This document shows positions 20,996 through 29,574 of a stretch of 45,778 nt of DNA, piece by piece. The position numbers were made by a program, and so were the translations under genes. The stretch covers positions 1 through 45,778 of the IMG/VR virus record IMGVR_UViG_3300045282_000136. One strand, 5' to 3'. The stretch is from a virus. Under the pieces are notes generated by a model, which worked only from the letters and a program-made list of their open reading frames with translations, was not told the origin of the DNA and made no database searches. Each line of letters starts with the position of its first letter. Positions within the stretch are counted from its first letter, which is position 1.

Positions 20996-22124
20996 TTGGT
21001 GCTCCCGCCCCTAGAACAGTTTGCGCTCCACCAAGTCCGGGCTCAAACCCCAACGCGTTCCCGAGCCCCATCGCCATCTTCTGGAACTCACCCGAGTTCT
21101 GCCACTCCGGTTGCGCCCGCAAATACTCTTTCCATTGGTCGCCGTTCCATCCTTTCCGGATCGCCATGTCGATCTTCGCGCTGGCTTGCGGATCGGGGGC
21201 ACCGTAGATCGAGCTGTACTGGCTCGAATACTGCGCCGCTAGACCCTTGTATTCCTGGCTGGTGTTGTAGTCGGGGCGGTCCCGAAGCCGCTGCACGAAG
21301 CTGGCGCCGAGGTTGTGAACGATCGCATATCTGACAGCGTTCTTATCAGGCTGCGAGTCGTTACCGAACACACCTTTCCAGATCTCCTCATAGGAGGGAT
21401 AGTTCGTTTGCCACACCGGGCTCTTGTAGAAGCTCGGGTTCTTCTTCGGATCGCTGAGAGCATTCGTGAGCGCATAGGTGGAGATCGGGTGTTTCATGTA
21501 GTTCTGAACCTGTTTGTTCGTCGCCGGTTTACCTGTGTACGCTAAGTAGATCGGGTCGAGAACCTGCCGCGCCTGAGCTGCTGCTAGTTGTGGCTGTCTG
21601 GCGTTTGCTGCCTGTTGCGCTGCCGACCGGTTCGCCACATCGCCCGGGCTTTGCGCCGTAACCGTCGACACATAACCCTTACCGATGTCGTTGAAGACAG
21701 GACCGTTGTAGCCGGGGTTGTAGTAGTTCTTGTACGCCTTCTCGTAGGTGCCGTACTTGTTCAGCCCCTGCTTCAGATACTGGGCACCCCAGTTGATCGC
21801 GAACGTCGGGTTCGACATCTGCGCTTTGCTGATGTTCGGGTGGGCTGATGGGTTGATCTGCGCGATCCCATACCCATGGCCACCTGGGGCCATGATCGTC
21901 TCGACAGGGACACCGCGTCTTTTGGCTTCCCCGAACGATTCTTTCCACAACAGCGACGCGTAGTAGACGGGGTCGACGCCGTTTTGGATGGCGGCTTTGT
22001 AGATGAGTTGGGAGTAGCCGCGCATGTTCGGGTGCGCGTTGATGTACGCCTTATACGCAGCCTGTGTCCCCGACTGCTTCTTGTTCTTCGGAGGTGGGAG
22101 AACGATCGGCGGGGGGTTAGCCAT
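20985..22124 (-). CDS. Internal virion protein with SLT transglycosylase domain, 379 aa
   Basis: Residues about 30-160 form a soluble-lytic-transglycosylase (lysozyme-like) domain. Glu62 in LLWKES is the likely catalytic residue; GHGYGIAQINPSAHP (82-96) and the later NWGAQYLKQGL and AYKNYYNPG are family motifs. A helical C-terminal domain follows. ATG 22124 overlaps the ejection-protein stop (TGATG). It probably opens host peptidoglycan during DNA entry, as virion transglycosylases of short-tailed phages do. Confidence 0.8.
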   Translation of the reverse strand: MANPPPIVLPPPKNKKQSGTQAAYKAYINAHPNMRGYSQLIYKAAIQNGVDPVYYASLLWKESFGEAKRRGVPVETIMAPGGHGYGIAQINPSAHPNISKAQMSNPTFAINWGAQYLKQGLNKYGTYEKAYKNYYNPGYNGPVFNDIGKGYVSTVTAQSPGDVANRSAAQQAANARQPQLAAAQARQVLDPIYLAYTGKPATNKQVQNYMKHPISTYALTNALSDPKKNPSFYKSPVWQTNYPSYEEIWKGVFGNDSQPDKNAVRYAIVHNLGASFVQRLRDRPDYNTSQEYKGLAAQYSSQYSSIYGAPDPQASAKIDMAIRKGWNGDQWKEYLRAQPEWQNSGEFQKMAMGLGNALGFEPGLGGAQTVLGAGAPSGA

Positions 22125-25100
22125 CAGTCAGGCAGGGTGTTGAGGAAGCTGGTTCCGCCGTGGGCGTCGACCCAGGCCCAAAGGTTCTTCTGCTCAGGCT
22201 GCTGCAACCACGGCAACAAAGATTTCGCCACGTAGTTCTTCCACACGTCTTTGAGTTCCCCCTTCGGATAAACACCGCTAGCCAAGGCTGTAGCGATCGT
22301 CTTCGCGTTCGTGCCGATCCCCGTGTCGAACTGGGACCGGATCGTGGGGTCCATGTTCTGGTACGGCTTCAACAGCTCGAGCCGGCGGATCTTCGGTTTC
22401 ACCGAGAACAGATAGTCCTTCAGGATCCCCTTGTACTCCGGGTAGCGTTCCATCTGCTTGACCGCAGACAGCAACTGATCGGCGGTGACGTTAGAGCCTG
22501 GATGGGCTTTCTGGTATTCGTGTTTCACATCGGCCAGCCGTGCCCAAGCAGCACTAACGGTGATCGGTGGTTTAGGTCCGACGAGTTCCTTGTCGAAGTT
22601 GCTGATAGCACCCCAATCACGGTTCAACAACCCAGCGATATGGGTTTGTTTCTCCTTCGATGTTTGCTTCGCCCACTCCAACCTCACCGGGGAAGGAGCA
22701 ACACGCTTCCCATTGATCACGATCGGCTGGTCCTGCTCGTCCTGCCACAACCTCAAAGCAGCCTCGTGCAACGTACTGTCGGGGTCGTTGTCTAGAGCCT
22801 TGACCTTCTCCCGTGCGGCACGAAGGTACGACAGGTACTTGCGGCCTGCGGCGTAGAGCTCGTCTTGCGTGCCGGGGGTGGTGTGCATGTCCGTCAACCC
22901 CATGCTCCGGAGGATGCTCATCTTGGCTTCGAGGGTTTCTTTCTTGAACGACGCGACCGCTCTAACGTCGCTGTCCCATTCGCGTAGGGCTTGGGCGTTG
23001 CCGTACTTGTTCACCACGAAATCCTTGAACCGGCTGATCTCCGTCGGGTCGGACAACTTCCCCAGCTTCGCAGACAACTTCGACGCCTCACCCTCCGACA
23101 GCCGATGCTTCTTCAGGAACACATCGATGTCGGTGGCAGCCTGTTCCTTCGGTGTCGGTGTCCTACCCAGTTTCCGGGTCTGCTGCTGGTACGCCCACGT
23201 CCTAGCTCCACCAAGGTTCACCGCCGTCTTCACATCGGCCGGCAGCTTCTCCTTCAATAGATCAGCCTGCATCCCCAGCGCTTTGCGCACCAGCGTCATC
23301 TCATGCTGGTGCCTAGCTGCGAGGGGTTGTTCCGCCCAGTACCTAGCAGCGAGAGCATCAGGGTCAACCTCGCGGGCGACCATGCCCCCTGCGATCAAAG
23401 ATCCGTACCCGCCCAGCCACCCAGGGGTGAACACAGACCGGTGCAAAGCGGCGTGTTCGCGTTCGGCGAGGGTGTTGCGGTTCGTCAGGTCAATGGGTTT
23501 CTCGGCGGGGTTCTTCTTCGTTGCTCGAGCGTAAGCGGCCGCCTGCGGCAAACCGGTGATCAGATCCTTTGCTGCACCGAGGACTGGTGAGTCTTGGTAG
23601 GCGTTGCCGTAATCGTCACGGCCGGTTACTGCGTGGAGCCCAAACGTGGTGGCGGGGCCACCGAGTTGGGCGGCGTTGTTGAACCCCGACGGGTCACCCA
23701 CCGTCAACGCCGAACCCAAAGACACCATCTGCTGCAATGTGGAGAACACGTTGATCGAGGTGGCATTCACGACCTTCGGGTGGCCGTCAGGGGTGAAACC
23801 AACAGGCACGTACCCGGTCTTTTGGAACCAGTCTGGAACCTTGTTGAACACCTCGGGGTGTTCCTGCATCTCCTGTTGCCCGATCTGCGCCAAAATGTCC
23901 GACTTGATCGGATGCTCGATGATGCTCCGCAACGACCAGACGAGGGAGCGACTCACCCACGGGTACACGAAAATGTAGTTCCGCAGCACCTCACGCTCGT
24001 ACCAGGTCAAATTGTCGAACTCGACCATCGCCTTGTTCGCCCGTCGTTTCGCCTCATTCACCGCATCAAAGTTCTTCGGGTCAAACAGAGCCTTCTCGAG
24101 ATCCTTGCCCTTGAAGCCTTTGCGCTCGAGCTCGTACAGAATGGCTCCCCGGCGGAACACCTGGTCCGCGACCTTGTTCCACACACTCGCTGCTGCCCGC
24201 CCTGCTTTCAGGAGAGCGTGGTCGAAGTCGGGGGCGAACGACCGGGACTTCGACTGACCCACCAGCGCATCCAAGGCGTCTGTGACTTTGTCGCCGTGTA
24301 GCTGCCGGGACATGATTGCTTTGGTGAGGTTGGGGACGGTGTGGTGGCCCTGGTGGAACAGCATGATCCCGACGTTCGACACCGCGTTCAACGCGTAAGC
24401 CAGTCGGGCGAACAGGGTGATGTCACGGAAGGGTTCGTTGATGATCTGCCCCGCCAACTTCGCCTTCGTCCTCAAGGGTGGCCGGAATGATTCGAGGTGT
24501 TGTTTGCTGACCCAGCGGACGTTGTCGATCGGCTCTGTGATCACCCAACGGCCATTGTCCAATTGCTTCCCGGGGTAGAGGAACTTGAACAGATCATCCA
24601 CAGTGCCGGGGTGGAGATCGGCCACGTCTTTGCCGGTCACCTGGCCCTGCTCGATCTCCTCCAACACTTCCTTCAACCGTGGCGGCACATCTGTCGTGTC
24701 CCGGATCGGCCGGTCAAACGGCGAGCGTGGTGTCTCCGTGGAGGCTGACCAGAGGCGTTTGTGGTCGTTGCGGACTGTGGCTAGCCGGACTGTGCGGGCG
24801 TAGGCTTCGCCGATCAGGTTGGTGGTGTCGATCCGGAAGTCCCCGGAGCGGATGCTGTCCCCGGTGAACTCGTGCTTCATCTCCGGCAGGTCACGGCCGG
24901 GTGTGTAGCCGTACCCGGACTCGCGCATCTCGAAGAACGGCCCCCGCTCACTCACCTTCCTTGGGCCTTTGCCCTTCACGAACGACGGCAAATAAAGACT
25001 GGAGGCAACCTGCCGTTCTGTTGGTATGTCCAACTCACTGGTTTTCTTTCCTGTCCTGACGACCTCGCCGTAGGCGATCACCCGCCTGTCTGCCGTGTCG

Positions 25101-26689
25101 GGGTCCAAGCCGAGGTCGCGGATCTTGATCTGCTCCTGCCGGTCGATCGCCTCATACGTCGCGGCCAACGCTTCCTTGAACCGCTTCGACGGGTTCTCCA
25201 GTGCTTTCTCCGCGAGCTTCAACGCGTGTAGTTGTGCTCTGTGGGAGGCGGGGTCGCCGATCTCCCAGTCGATCATCTTCTTGTGGAAGTCCCGCCACGT
25301 CTGCAACGGCGTCGGATCATCCAACGTGACAACCTGAAGTGCTTTCTGCTCCCCGATCGTCAACCCGCCCCGAACCTGCTCGGGCAACTTGTTGAACACC
25401 TTGTCCAAAACCGGGGCGGCGGTCACTGACCAGCCGGCGGCACGCTCGAGCTCACGCTTCGGCTCCATCAGCAGAATGTTCTCGGTGCGCTTCCGGGCCT
25501 GCATCTCACGTCTTAGAGAAGCCTCACCTGAGAACGGTGACGTGGACGGGTCGAGCATCCTGTCCAACACCTGGTTCGACCGCCACAACCGTGCTGTAGG
25601 ACCCAAACCCCCAGGCATGTCTGAAGCCTCGAAGCGTTGCCGCATCCGCCGGTTCTTCTGCGCGGCCACCACACGCTGAACACCAGCCACAAGTTGGTTC
25701 TCCGACAGCAGGGCTTCCTCCGTGTGGCCGCCCTTCCTGAGGGTGACGGTGCCGGAGGTGGGCCTCCTGATCAGTGCTGTCGCGGCCTCCCGTGCGCTAC
25801 CAGCGGTAGCTGCGCGGCCAACACGGGTTACGACCCCCGCACCACCGGTGACGGCAGCAAAGAGGTCAAGGGAGAGGTAGCCGAGGTTCTCGCGGGGATG
25901 ACGGACATCTTGGATAACACCCTTGACGGCCATCTTGCCCATCTTCACGTTCGTCTTCACCAGGCTCGTCGGCAACTCGCCCCGGCTGATCGCCTTTATG
26001 TCCTTGTACCCGGCCTGCCCTTCAGCAACCGCCGCCAGTGCAGGACCGACGGTGAGCCCGGTGACTACCTGGGTGAAGTCCTTGGCGCCCTCCCGTAGAG
26101 CACCCGACAAAGGTGTGGGGAAGAACGACGCGACCTGCCGTTGCACATAGTCATCCTCGCCCTGGATGTACGCCTTCGCGAACTTCGCTTTGAACTCCGG
26201 GTCCTGCATGTAGTCATGCAACTGCTGCTCATTCGCGTGGAGCCACTTCATCTTCTCCGCAGCCCCAGCAACCTTCGCCTGCTGGTACCCCTCGAGGAAC
26301 TGGTCCGCGTCCTGCCTGCGCTGCTGAACAACCGTGTCCAACTTGTAAGTCCGCCGGTTCACAGCCGGGAACAGCTTCGGGTAATCCACCAGCGACACAC
26401 CAGACCGGGCGATATCCAGTGTTAGCCCAGGCGGGGGTTTGTAGCCGAACGTCTGCGTGTGCGCCTGCGAGATCGCGTCCACATGCTGGTTGAACGCTTG
26501 GATGCCCCCGGTGAACCCGGCTGCTTTCAGAACCGGGTCGGGGGGCTCATCCGGGCCAGCGAACTTCGGCTTCGGAGCAGGAGGCTCTACACGCCCCGGC
26601 GTGCGGTCGAACGACTGGTTCTGTTTCGGCTTCTGTTTCGGTGGTGGTTTCTGCGCAGTCGAACCAGGACCGCTCACATACTTAGGCAT
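22124..26689 (-). CDS. Very large internal virion (ejection) protein, 1521 aa
   Basis: The largest gene. ATG 26689 (MPKYVSGPGSTAQ) overlaps the upstream gene by 8 bases, so the frame above it is dropped. A Lys/Pro-rich start leads to a long helical protein. The central part, with LARLAYALNAVSNVGIMLFH-like helices, NKAMVEFDNLTWYEREVLRN and YPWVSRSLVWSLRSIIEHP, resembles large-polyvalent-protein-associated segments (LPD38-like) found in giant internal proteins of podoviruses. It is probably packed with the DNA and ejected to form a channel. It is too helical and far from tail genes to call a tape measure. Confidence 0.7.
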   Translation of the reverse strand: MPKYVSGPGSTAQKPPPKQKPKQNQSFDRTPGRVEPPAPKPKFAGPDEPPDPVLKAAGFTGGIQAFNQHVDAISQAHTQTFGYKPPPGLTLDIARSGVSLVDYPKLFPAVNRRTYKLDTVVQQRRQDADQFLEGYQQAKVAGAAEKMKWLHANEQQLHDYMQDPEFKAKFAKAYIQGEDDYVQRQVASFFPTPLSGALREGAKDFTQVVTGLTVGPALAAVAEGQAGYKDIKAISRGELPTSLVKTNVKMGKMAVKGVIQDVRHPRENLGYLSLDLFAAVTGGAGVVTRVGRAATAGSAREAATALIRRPTSGTVTLRKGGHTEEALLSENQLVAGVQRVVAAQKNRRMRQRFEASDMPGGLGPTARLWRSNQVLDRMLDPSTSPFSGEASLRREMQARKRTENILLMEPKRELERAAGWSVTAAPVLDKVFNKLPEQVRGGLTIGEQKALQVVTLDDPTPLQTWRDFHKKMIDWEIGDPASHRAQLHALKLAEKALENPSKRFKEALAATYEAIDRQEQIKIRDLGLDPDTADRRVIAYGEVVRTGKKTSELDIPTERQVASSLYLPSFVKGKGPRKVSERGPFFEMRESGYGYTPGRDLPEMKHEFTGDSIRSGDFRIDTTNLIGEAYARTVRLATVRNDHKRLWSASTETPRSPFDRPIRDTTDVPPRLKEVLEEIEQGQVTGKDVADLHPGTVDDLFKFLYPGKQLDNGRWVITEPIDNVRWVSKQHLESFRPPLRTKAKLAGQIINEPFRDITLFARLAYALNAVSNVGIMLFHQGHHTVPNLTKAIMSRQLHGDKVTDALDALVGQSKSRSFAPDFDHALLKAGRAAASVWNKVADQVFRRGAILYELERKGFKGKDLEKALFDPKNFDAVNEAKRRANKAMVEFDNLTWYEREVLRNYIFVYPWVSRSLVWSLRSIIEHPIKSDILAQIGQQEMQEHPEVFNKVPDWFQKTGYVPVGFTPDGHPKVVNATSINVFSTLQQMVSLGSALTVGDPSGFNNAAQLGGPATTFGLHAVTGRDDYGNAYQDSPVLGAAKDLITGLPQAAAYARATKKNPAEKPIDLTNRNTLAEREHAALHRSVFTPGWLGGYGSLIAGGMVAREVDPDALAARYWAEQPLAARHQHEMTLVRKALGMQADLLKEKLPADVKTAVNLGGARTWAYQQQTRKLGRTPTPKEQAATDIDVFLKKHRLSEGEASKLSAKLGKLSDPTEISRFKDFVVNKYGNAQALREWDSDVRAVASFKKETLEAKMSILRSMGLTDMHTTPGTQDELYAAGRKYLSYLRAAREKVKALDNDPDSTLHEAALRLWQDEQDQPIVINGKRVAPSPVRLEWAKQTSKEKQTHIAGLLNRDWGAISNFDKELVGPKPPITVSAAWARLADVKHEYQKAHPGSNVTADQLLSAVKQMERYPEYKGILKDYLFSVKPKIRRLELLKPYQNMDPTIRSQFDTGIGTNAKTIATALASGVYPKGELKDVWKNYVAKSLLPWLQQPEQKNLWAWVDAHGGTSFLNTLPD

Positions 26690-27353
26690 TGAACATGCTC
26701 GCGTACTGCGCGGTCTCAGGCGACACCGCCGGCTGATCCACAACACGCTTCCAGAACTGGGCTGCGCCCACCGGCGACTGATCCCCCGAAACTGTGCCGG
26801 GCAATAGCCCTCCAGGTGGTTGTGTCATCTCCGGTGCCGCGCTGGTCTGGGGTGGGGGTTGGGTGCCGATCACCTGGTCCGGAACAGGAACCTGCGTACC
26901 CACAGGAGCAGGCACAGCGGCAGCAGCCTTGTCCACATACGGATCTTTCGAGATGTTGCCGGACAAGCTGCCGTGGCTGTCGTAACCGAAACCAACCAGA
27001 TCCACATGCTCAGGATCGGGTTTGCCGTGGTAAAAGTTCGGGACGTTCCCCGACCTGAGCCCATACTTCGCCAAGGTCTTCACGCCGTAGAACGAGCCGA
27101 TCATCTTCCCACCCGGGCCGTCGACCCTCGCGTCAGCCGCGATCCCGTGCGTATGTGGGTCACCCTTGAAACCCCCGACCTGGGCGGAGTACTTGTCGGA
27201 GCGGTAACCGGAGAAGATGTAGATGGTGTGGCCCGTCGCCGCACCCAACTCGTTCAACCTGTTCAGCAACCCAAGCTTCATGTGCTTCCAATCCACATGC
27301 CCTGCAAACCGCAACATCGGGTACCTGCGCACGCTCACGTAGGCGTCAGCCAC
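26682..27353 (-). CDS. M15/VanY-like D-alanyl peptidase-like virion protein, 223 aa
   Basis: Residues about 12-125 carry the M15-type zinc-peptidase pattern: IYIFSGYRSDKYSAQVGG, then DPHTHGIAADARV (His69, Asp74) and DPEHVDLVGF (Glu115, His116). The second half is a Pro/Ala/Val-rich tail ending in a short helix. GTG 27353 overlaps the upstream stop by 8 bases. Located next to the ejection protein and the transglycosylase, it is likely to cut peptide crosslinks while DNA enters. Confidence 0.78.
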   Translation of the reverse strand: MADAYVSVRRYPMLRFAGHVDWKHMKLGLLNRLNELGAATGHTIYIFSGYRSDKYSAQVGGFKGDPHTHGIAADARVDGPGGKMIGSFYGVKTLAKYGLRSGNVPNFYHGKPDPEHVDLVGFGYDSHGSLSGNISKDPYVDKAAAAVPAPVGTQVPVPDQVIGTQPPPQTSAAPEMTQPPGGLLPGTVSGDQSPVGAAQFWKRVVDQPAVSPETAQYASMFNA

Positions 27354-27651
27354 CGAAGATCGCCCTCACATCGTCCGACGCCCCCGGCAAATCAGCTATC
27401 GCCTTGTAGATCTGCTCCGGAGGCAACGTCGGGCTCTGTGTCCCAACAGTCGGCGGCTGCTGTGGAGACTGTTGCGGTGTTCCTCGCGTAGCTGAGCGTT
27501 GAGACCGCTGGGGTGTGTTCAGCGCCTGGGCTGCGTAAGGCGCTCCGGAAATGGGAGCTGCCTTTGTAAGCGCAGTCTGTTTCTTCACATCACCGTACTT
27601 AGGCTGAATCTGGTACGAACCGAGCTGGTTGCCACCGCCAGGGTTAGGCAT
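27346..27651 (-). CDS. Pro/Gln-rich small virion-region protein, 101 aa
   Basis: ATG 27651 (MPNPGGGNQLGSYQIQPKYG) is chosen because it overlaps the upstream gene by 8 bases. The middle is low complexity, rich in Gln, Pro and Thr; a terminal helix (EQIYKAIADLPGASDDV) ends it. Not recognised. It belongs to the internal-protein cluster. Confidence 0.65.
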   Translation of the reverse strand: MPNPGGGNQLGSYQIQPKYGDVKKQTALTKAAPISGAPYAAQALNTPQRSQRSATRGTPQQSPQQPPTVGTQSPTLPPEQIYKAIADLPGASDDVRAIFGG

Positions 27652-27826
27652 AGCGTCGATAGTCCAAGTCGTTTGTAGCCTGAAAGGAACGGTTCTTGGG
27701 TTTGCCGAAGGGATGCAACGGCAGGATCTTCTCCCTCTTCGGGGCACCTTCGTTCGGGCCGTTGACGTGTGGAGGGACAGCCTTCGTTGGGCCGAGTTTC
27801 CCTCCGCCGCTTGCTGTGCTTTTCAT
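27644..27826 (-). CDS. Small basic Pro-rich protein, 60 aa
   Basis: ATG 27826 follows AAGGAGGAACC. The product is basic with GGGKLGPTKAVPPHVNG and a KREKILPLHPFGKPKNR stretch, then DYRRYA. The stop overlaps the next ATG by 8 bases. Not recognised; could be an internal or DNA-binding head protein. Confidence 0.65.
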   Translation of the reverse strand: MKSTASGGGKLGPTKAVPPHVNGPNEGAPKREKILPLHPFGKPKNRSFQATNDLDYRRYA

Positions 27827-27835
27827 GGTTCCTCC

Positions 27836-27979
27836 TTACCAGCGGTGCAGGCCGTGGTCCTGGTAACCCCACCCCTTGTCCTTGAACAGGATCTGCTCGT
27901 CCTCACTGAACGTCGTCGGAGTTGGTGGGGGCGGAACAACCACCACACCCGCGTCACGGGGACGGAACAGGAGGAGCAT
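27836..27979 (-). CDS. Small hypothetical protein, 47 aa
   Basis: A 48-codon frame whose ATG (27979) overlaps the stop of the fibre gene (TGATG) and which ends just before the next ribosome site. The start is hydrophobic (MLLLFRPRDAGVVVVPPPP), with an acidic to basic C-terminal part. Not recognised. Confidence 0.6.
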   Translation of the reverse strand: MLLLFRPRDAGVVVVPPPPTPTTFSEDEQILFKDKGWGYQDHGLHRW

Positions 27980-29574
27980 CAGGGGGTGTACTCGTAGCCG
28001 ATCAGGCAGCAACTGAAGGTGTTGCTGGCGATCGAAGTCTCAACATGACTGATGCAAAGACTGGTGCTTGCCGGGAGCTCGATCGCGCCCTCAGCTATGT
28101 CGGCGTCGTTGTATCCAACAGCGTTGATCGTCGCGACCGGGGTGCCAGCCTGGACAGCAATGATCACCGAATGGGTGGCCGCGTTCCCTTGTCTAACCCT
28201 GGCTCTCATGGCCTGGATCGAAGCGACGTTGGCTCGAGTCGATGTTACGAACTCCGTCAACCTAAGGATCTTCCCTGCCGTCACGATGTACGACGTAGAC
28301 GCCGCCTGCGACAATCCCGCTTTGGTGATGTTCATCGTCGCCAGTGCCTCTGTGGTTATGCCTGCCACGTCGTCCACCCAGAACGTCAATGGGGTTCGGG
28401 AGATGTCCCGAGTGGGCTTGATCGGCCACGCGTTAGACGTTGCAGCACTGGTGCCTTGGTTCGCGATGACGGTGCCGCTGATCGTGACGCTTGAGGAACC
28501 CTGTGAGGCAAGGTTGACCTGCACCGTCGCATCCGAAGCCAGCACAACCGGCGCAGACGACGCAGCAGCTTTCTGCCCAAGTGTGGTTTGGGCGCCACCG
28601 TAGGAAGCGACGTTGACGTTGATAACGCTTACACCCTGGGAAGCCAAACTAACCTGAACGGTGGCGTCGGAGGCGAGCACAGCAGGGACTGAGTTGGCTG
28701 CCGTCTTCTGTCCCAGAGAAGTTGTTGATCCGCCCCAGGATGCGTTGTTGATGTTGACCGTCTGGTCAGAGGGGAGCACAACCGGCATCGACGCGGCCCC
28801 GGTTTTCTGCCCCAGCGAGGTTGTCGAGCCGCCGTAGCAAGCTATCGCTACGTTCCATGGGTTCGTGCCGGCCAAGACGCTGAACGACCCGGCCTGGGAA
28901 ACGTTTATGCTTGCGCCCTGCGAAGCGAGGCTGACCTGGACGGTTCCGGTGACTCGGGTTACGTCAACGTCAAGCCCGTTGGCGGTGTCTCCGGTGGAGC
29001 GCACATAACTAGATAGAGCATTGTCCCAGTGAGTTTGTTGGGTCGCGAGCAGACCGACACCGGATGTGCTAAAGCTGGCAGCGGAACGTATTTTGCTCCA
29101 GCCGTTAGCCCCGGCATCGAAGAGAACGTTTTGGCTTGTTGTGGCAAGACCAGTAGCAGCGGAGATTCCGTCAGCGGGAACGGTAACGCCAGGGAACACG
29201 CCAAGAGAACCAATCCTGACCAGAACCTCGCCACGATTCGACATCTGCAAGTCGCCGCGTTGCCCTGTCGCCAACGTCGGCTGGGTGGTGTTGAACACCC
29301 CGCCGACCTTGACTGGGTTGCCCGAATCGGATCCTGTGTTTGATGCGTTGCCGACAACCACAATCGAATCAGCCGGCGAGATGTTCAGCACCGAGTTCGC
29401 CAACGACACAAGCCCCTGAACCTGCAGCCCGTTGGCGTTCGCAGTTATGTGGGTGTCAGACCCGTCCGCGCTATAGGAGAGCTTGACTCGTTGAACTTGT
29501 CCGGAGGCTGCTTCGTCTGAGGAGACTGTGTAGTCGGGCAACGCAACGTTGTCGACCGTCACGTTGTCGGCCAT
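27979..29574 (-). CDS. Repeat-bearing virion fibre or spike protein, 531 aa
   Basis: Mostly beta, rich in Ser/Thr/Val. It contains three copies of a module of about 23 residues, GGSTTSLGQKT...SMPVVLPSDQTV, at residues 248-270, 281-304 and 326-349, joined by TVQVSLASQG units. Such modules occur in phage tail and baseplate proteins that carry repeated beta hairpins. A C-terminal region (from about 375) is a separate compact domain. ATG 29574 overlaps the portal stop (TGATG-type). A receptor-binding or decorating role is likely but the family is not named. Confidence 0.65.
   Translation of the reverse strand: MADNVTVDNVALPDYTVSSDEAASGQVQRVKLSYSADGSDTHITANANGLQVQGLVSLANSVLNISPADSIVVVGNASNTGSDSGNPVKVGGVFNTTQPTLATGQRGDLQMSNRGEVLVRIGSLGVFPGVTVPADGISAATGLATTSQNVLFDAGANGWSKIRSAASFSTSGVGLLATQQTHWDNALSSYVRSTGDTANGLDVDVTRVTGTVQVSLASQGASINVSQAGSFSVLAGTNPWNVAIACYGGSTTSLGQKTGAASMPVVLPSDQTVNINNASWGGSTTSLGQKTAANSVPAVLASDATVQVSLASQGVSVINVNVASYGGAQTTLGQKAAASSAPVVLASDATVQVNLASQGSSSVTISGTVIANQGTSAATSNAWPIKPTRDISRTPLTFWVDDVAGITTEALATMNITKAGLSQAASTSYIVTAGKILRLTEFVTSTRANVASIQAMRARVRQGNAATHSVIIAVQAGTPVATINAVGYNDADIAEGAIELPASTSLCISHVETSIASNTFSCCLIGYEYTP

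Noticed and set aside
22869-23534. Long plus-strand frame (221 codons)
   Set aside because: It lies wholly antisense to the 1521-residue ejection protein and has Ser/Arg-rich, non-conserved-looking translation; other long plus frames here behave alike.
12482-27353. Tail assembly chaperone with programmed frameshift and a tape measure
   Set aside because: No overlapping frame pair with a slippery site before a long helical tail gene; the largest protein is placed with ejection proteins.
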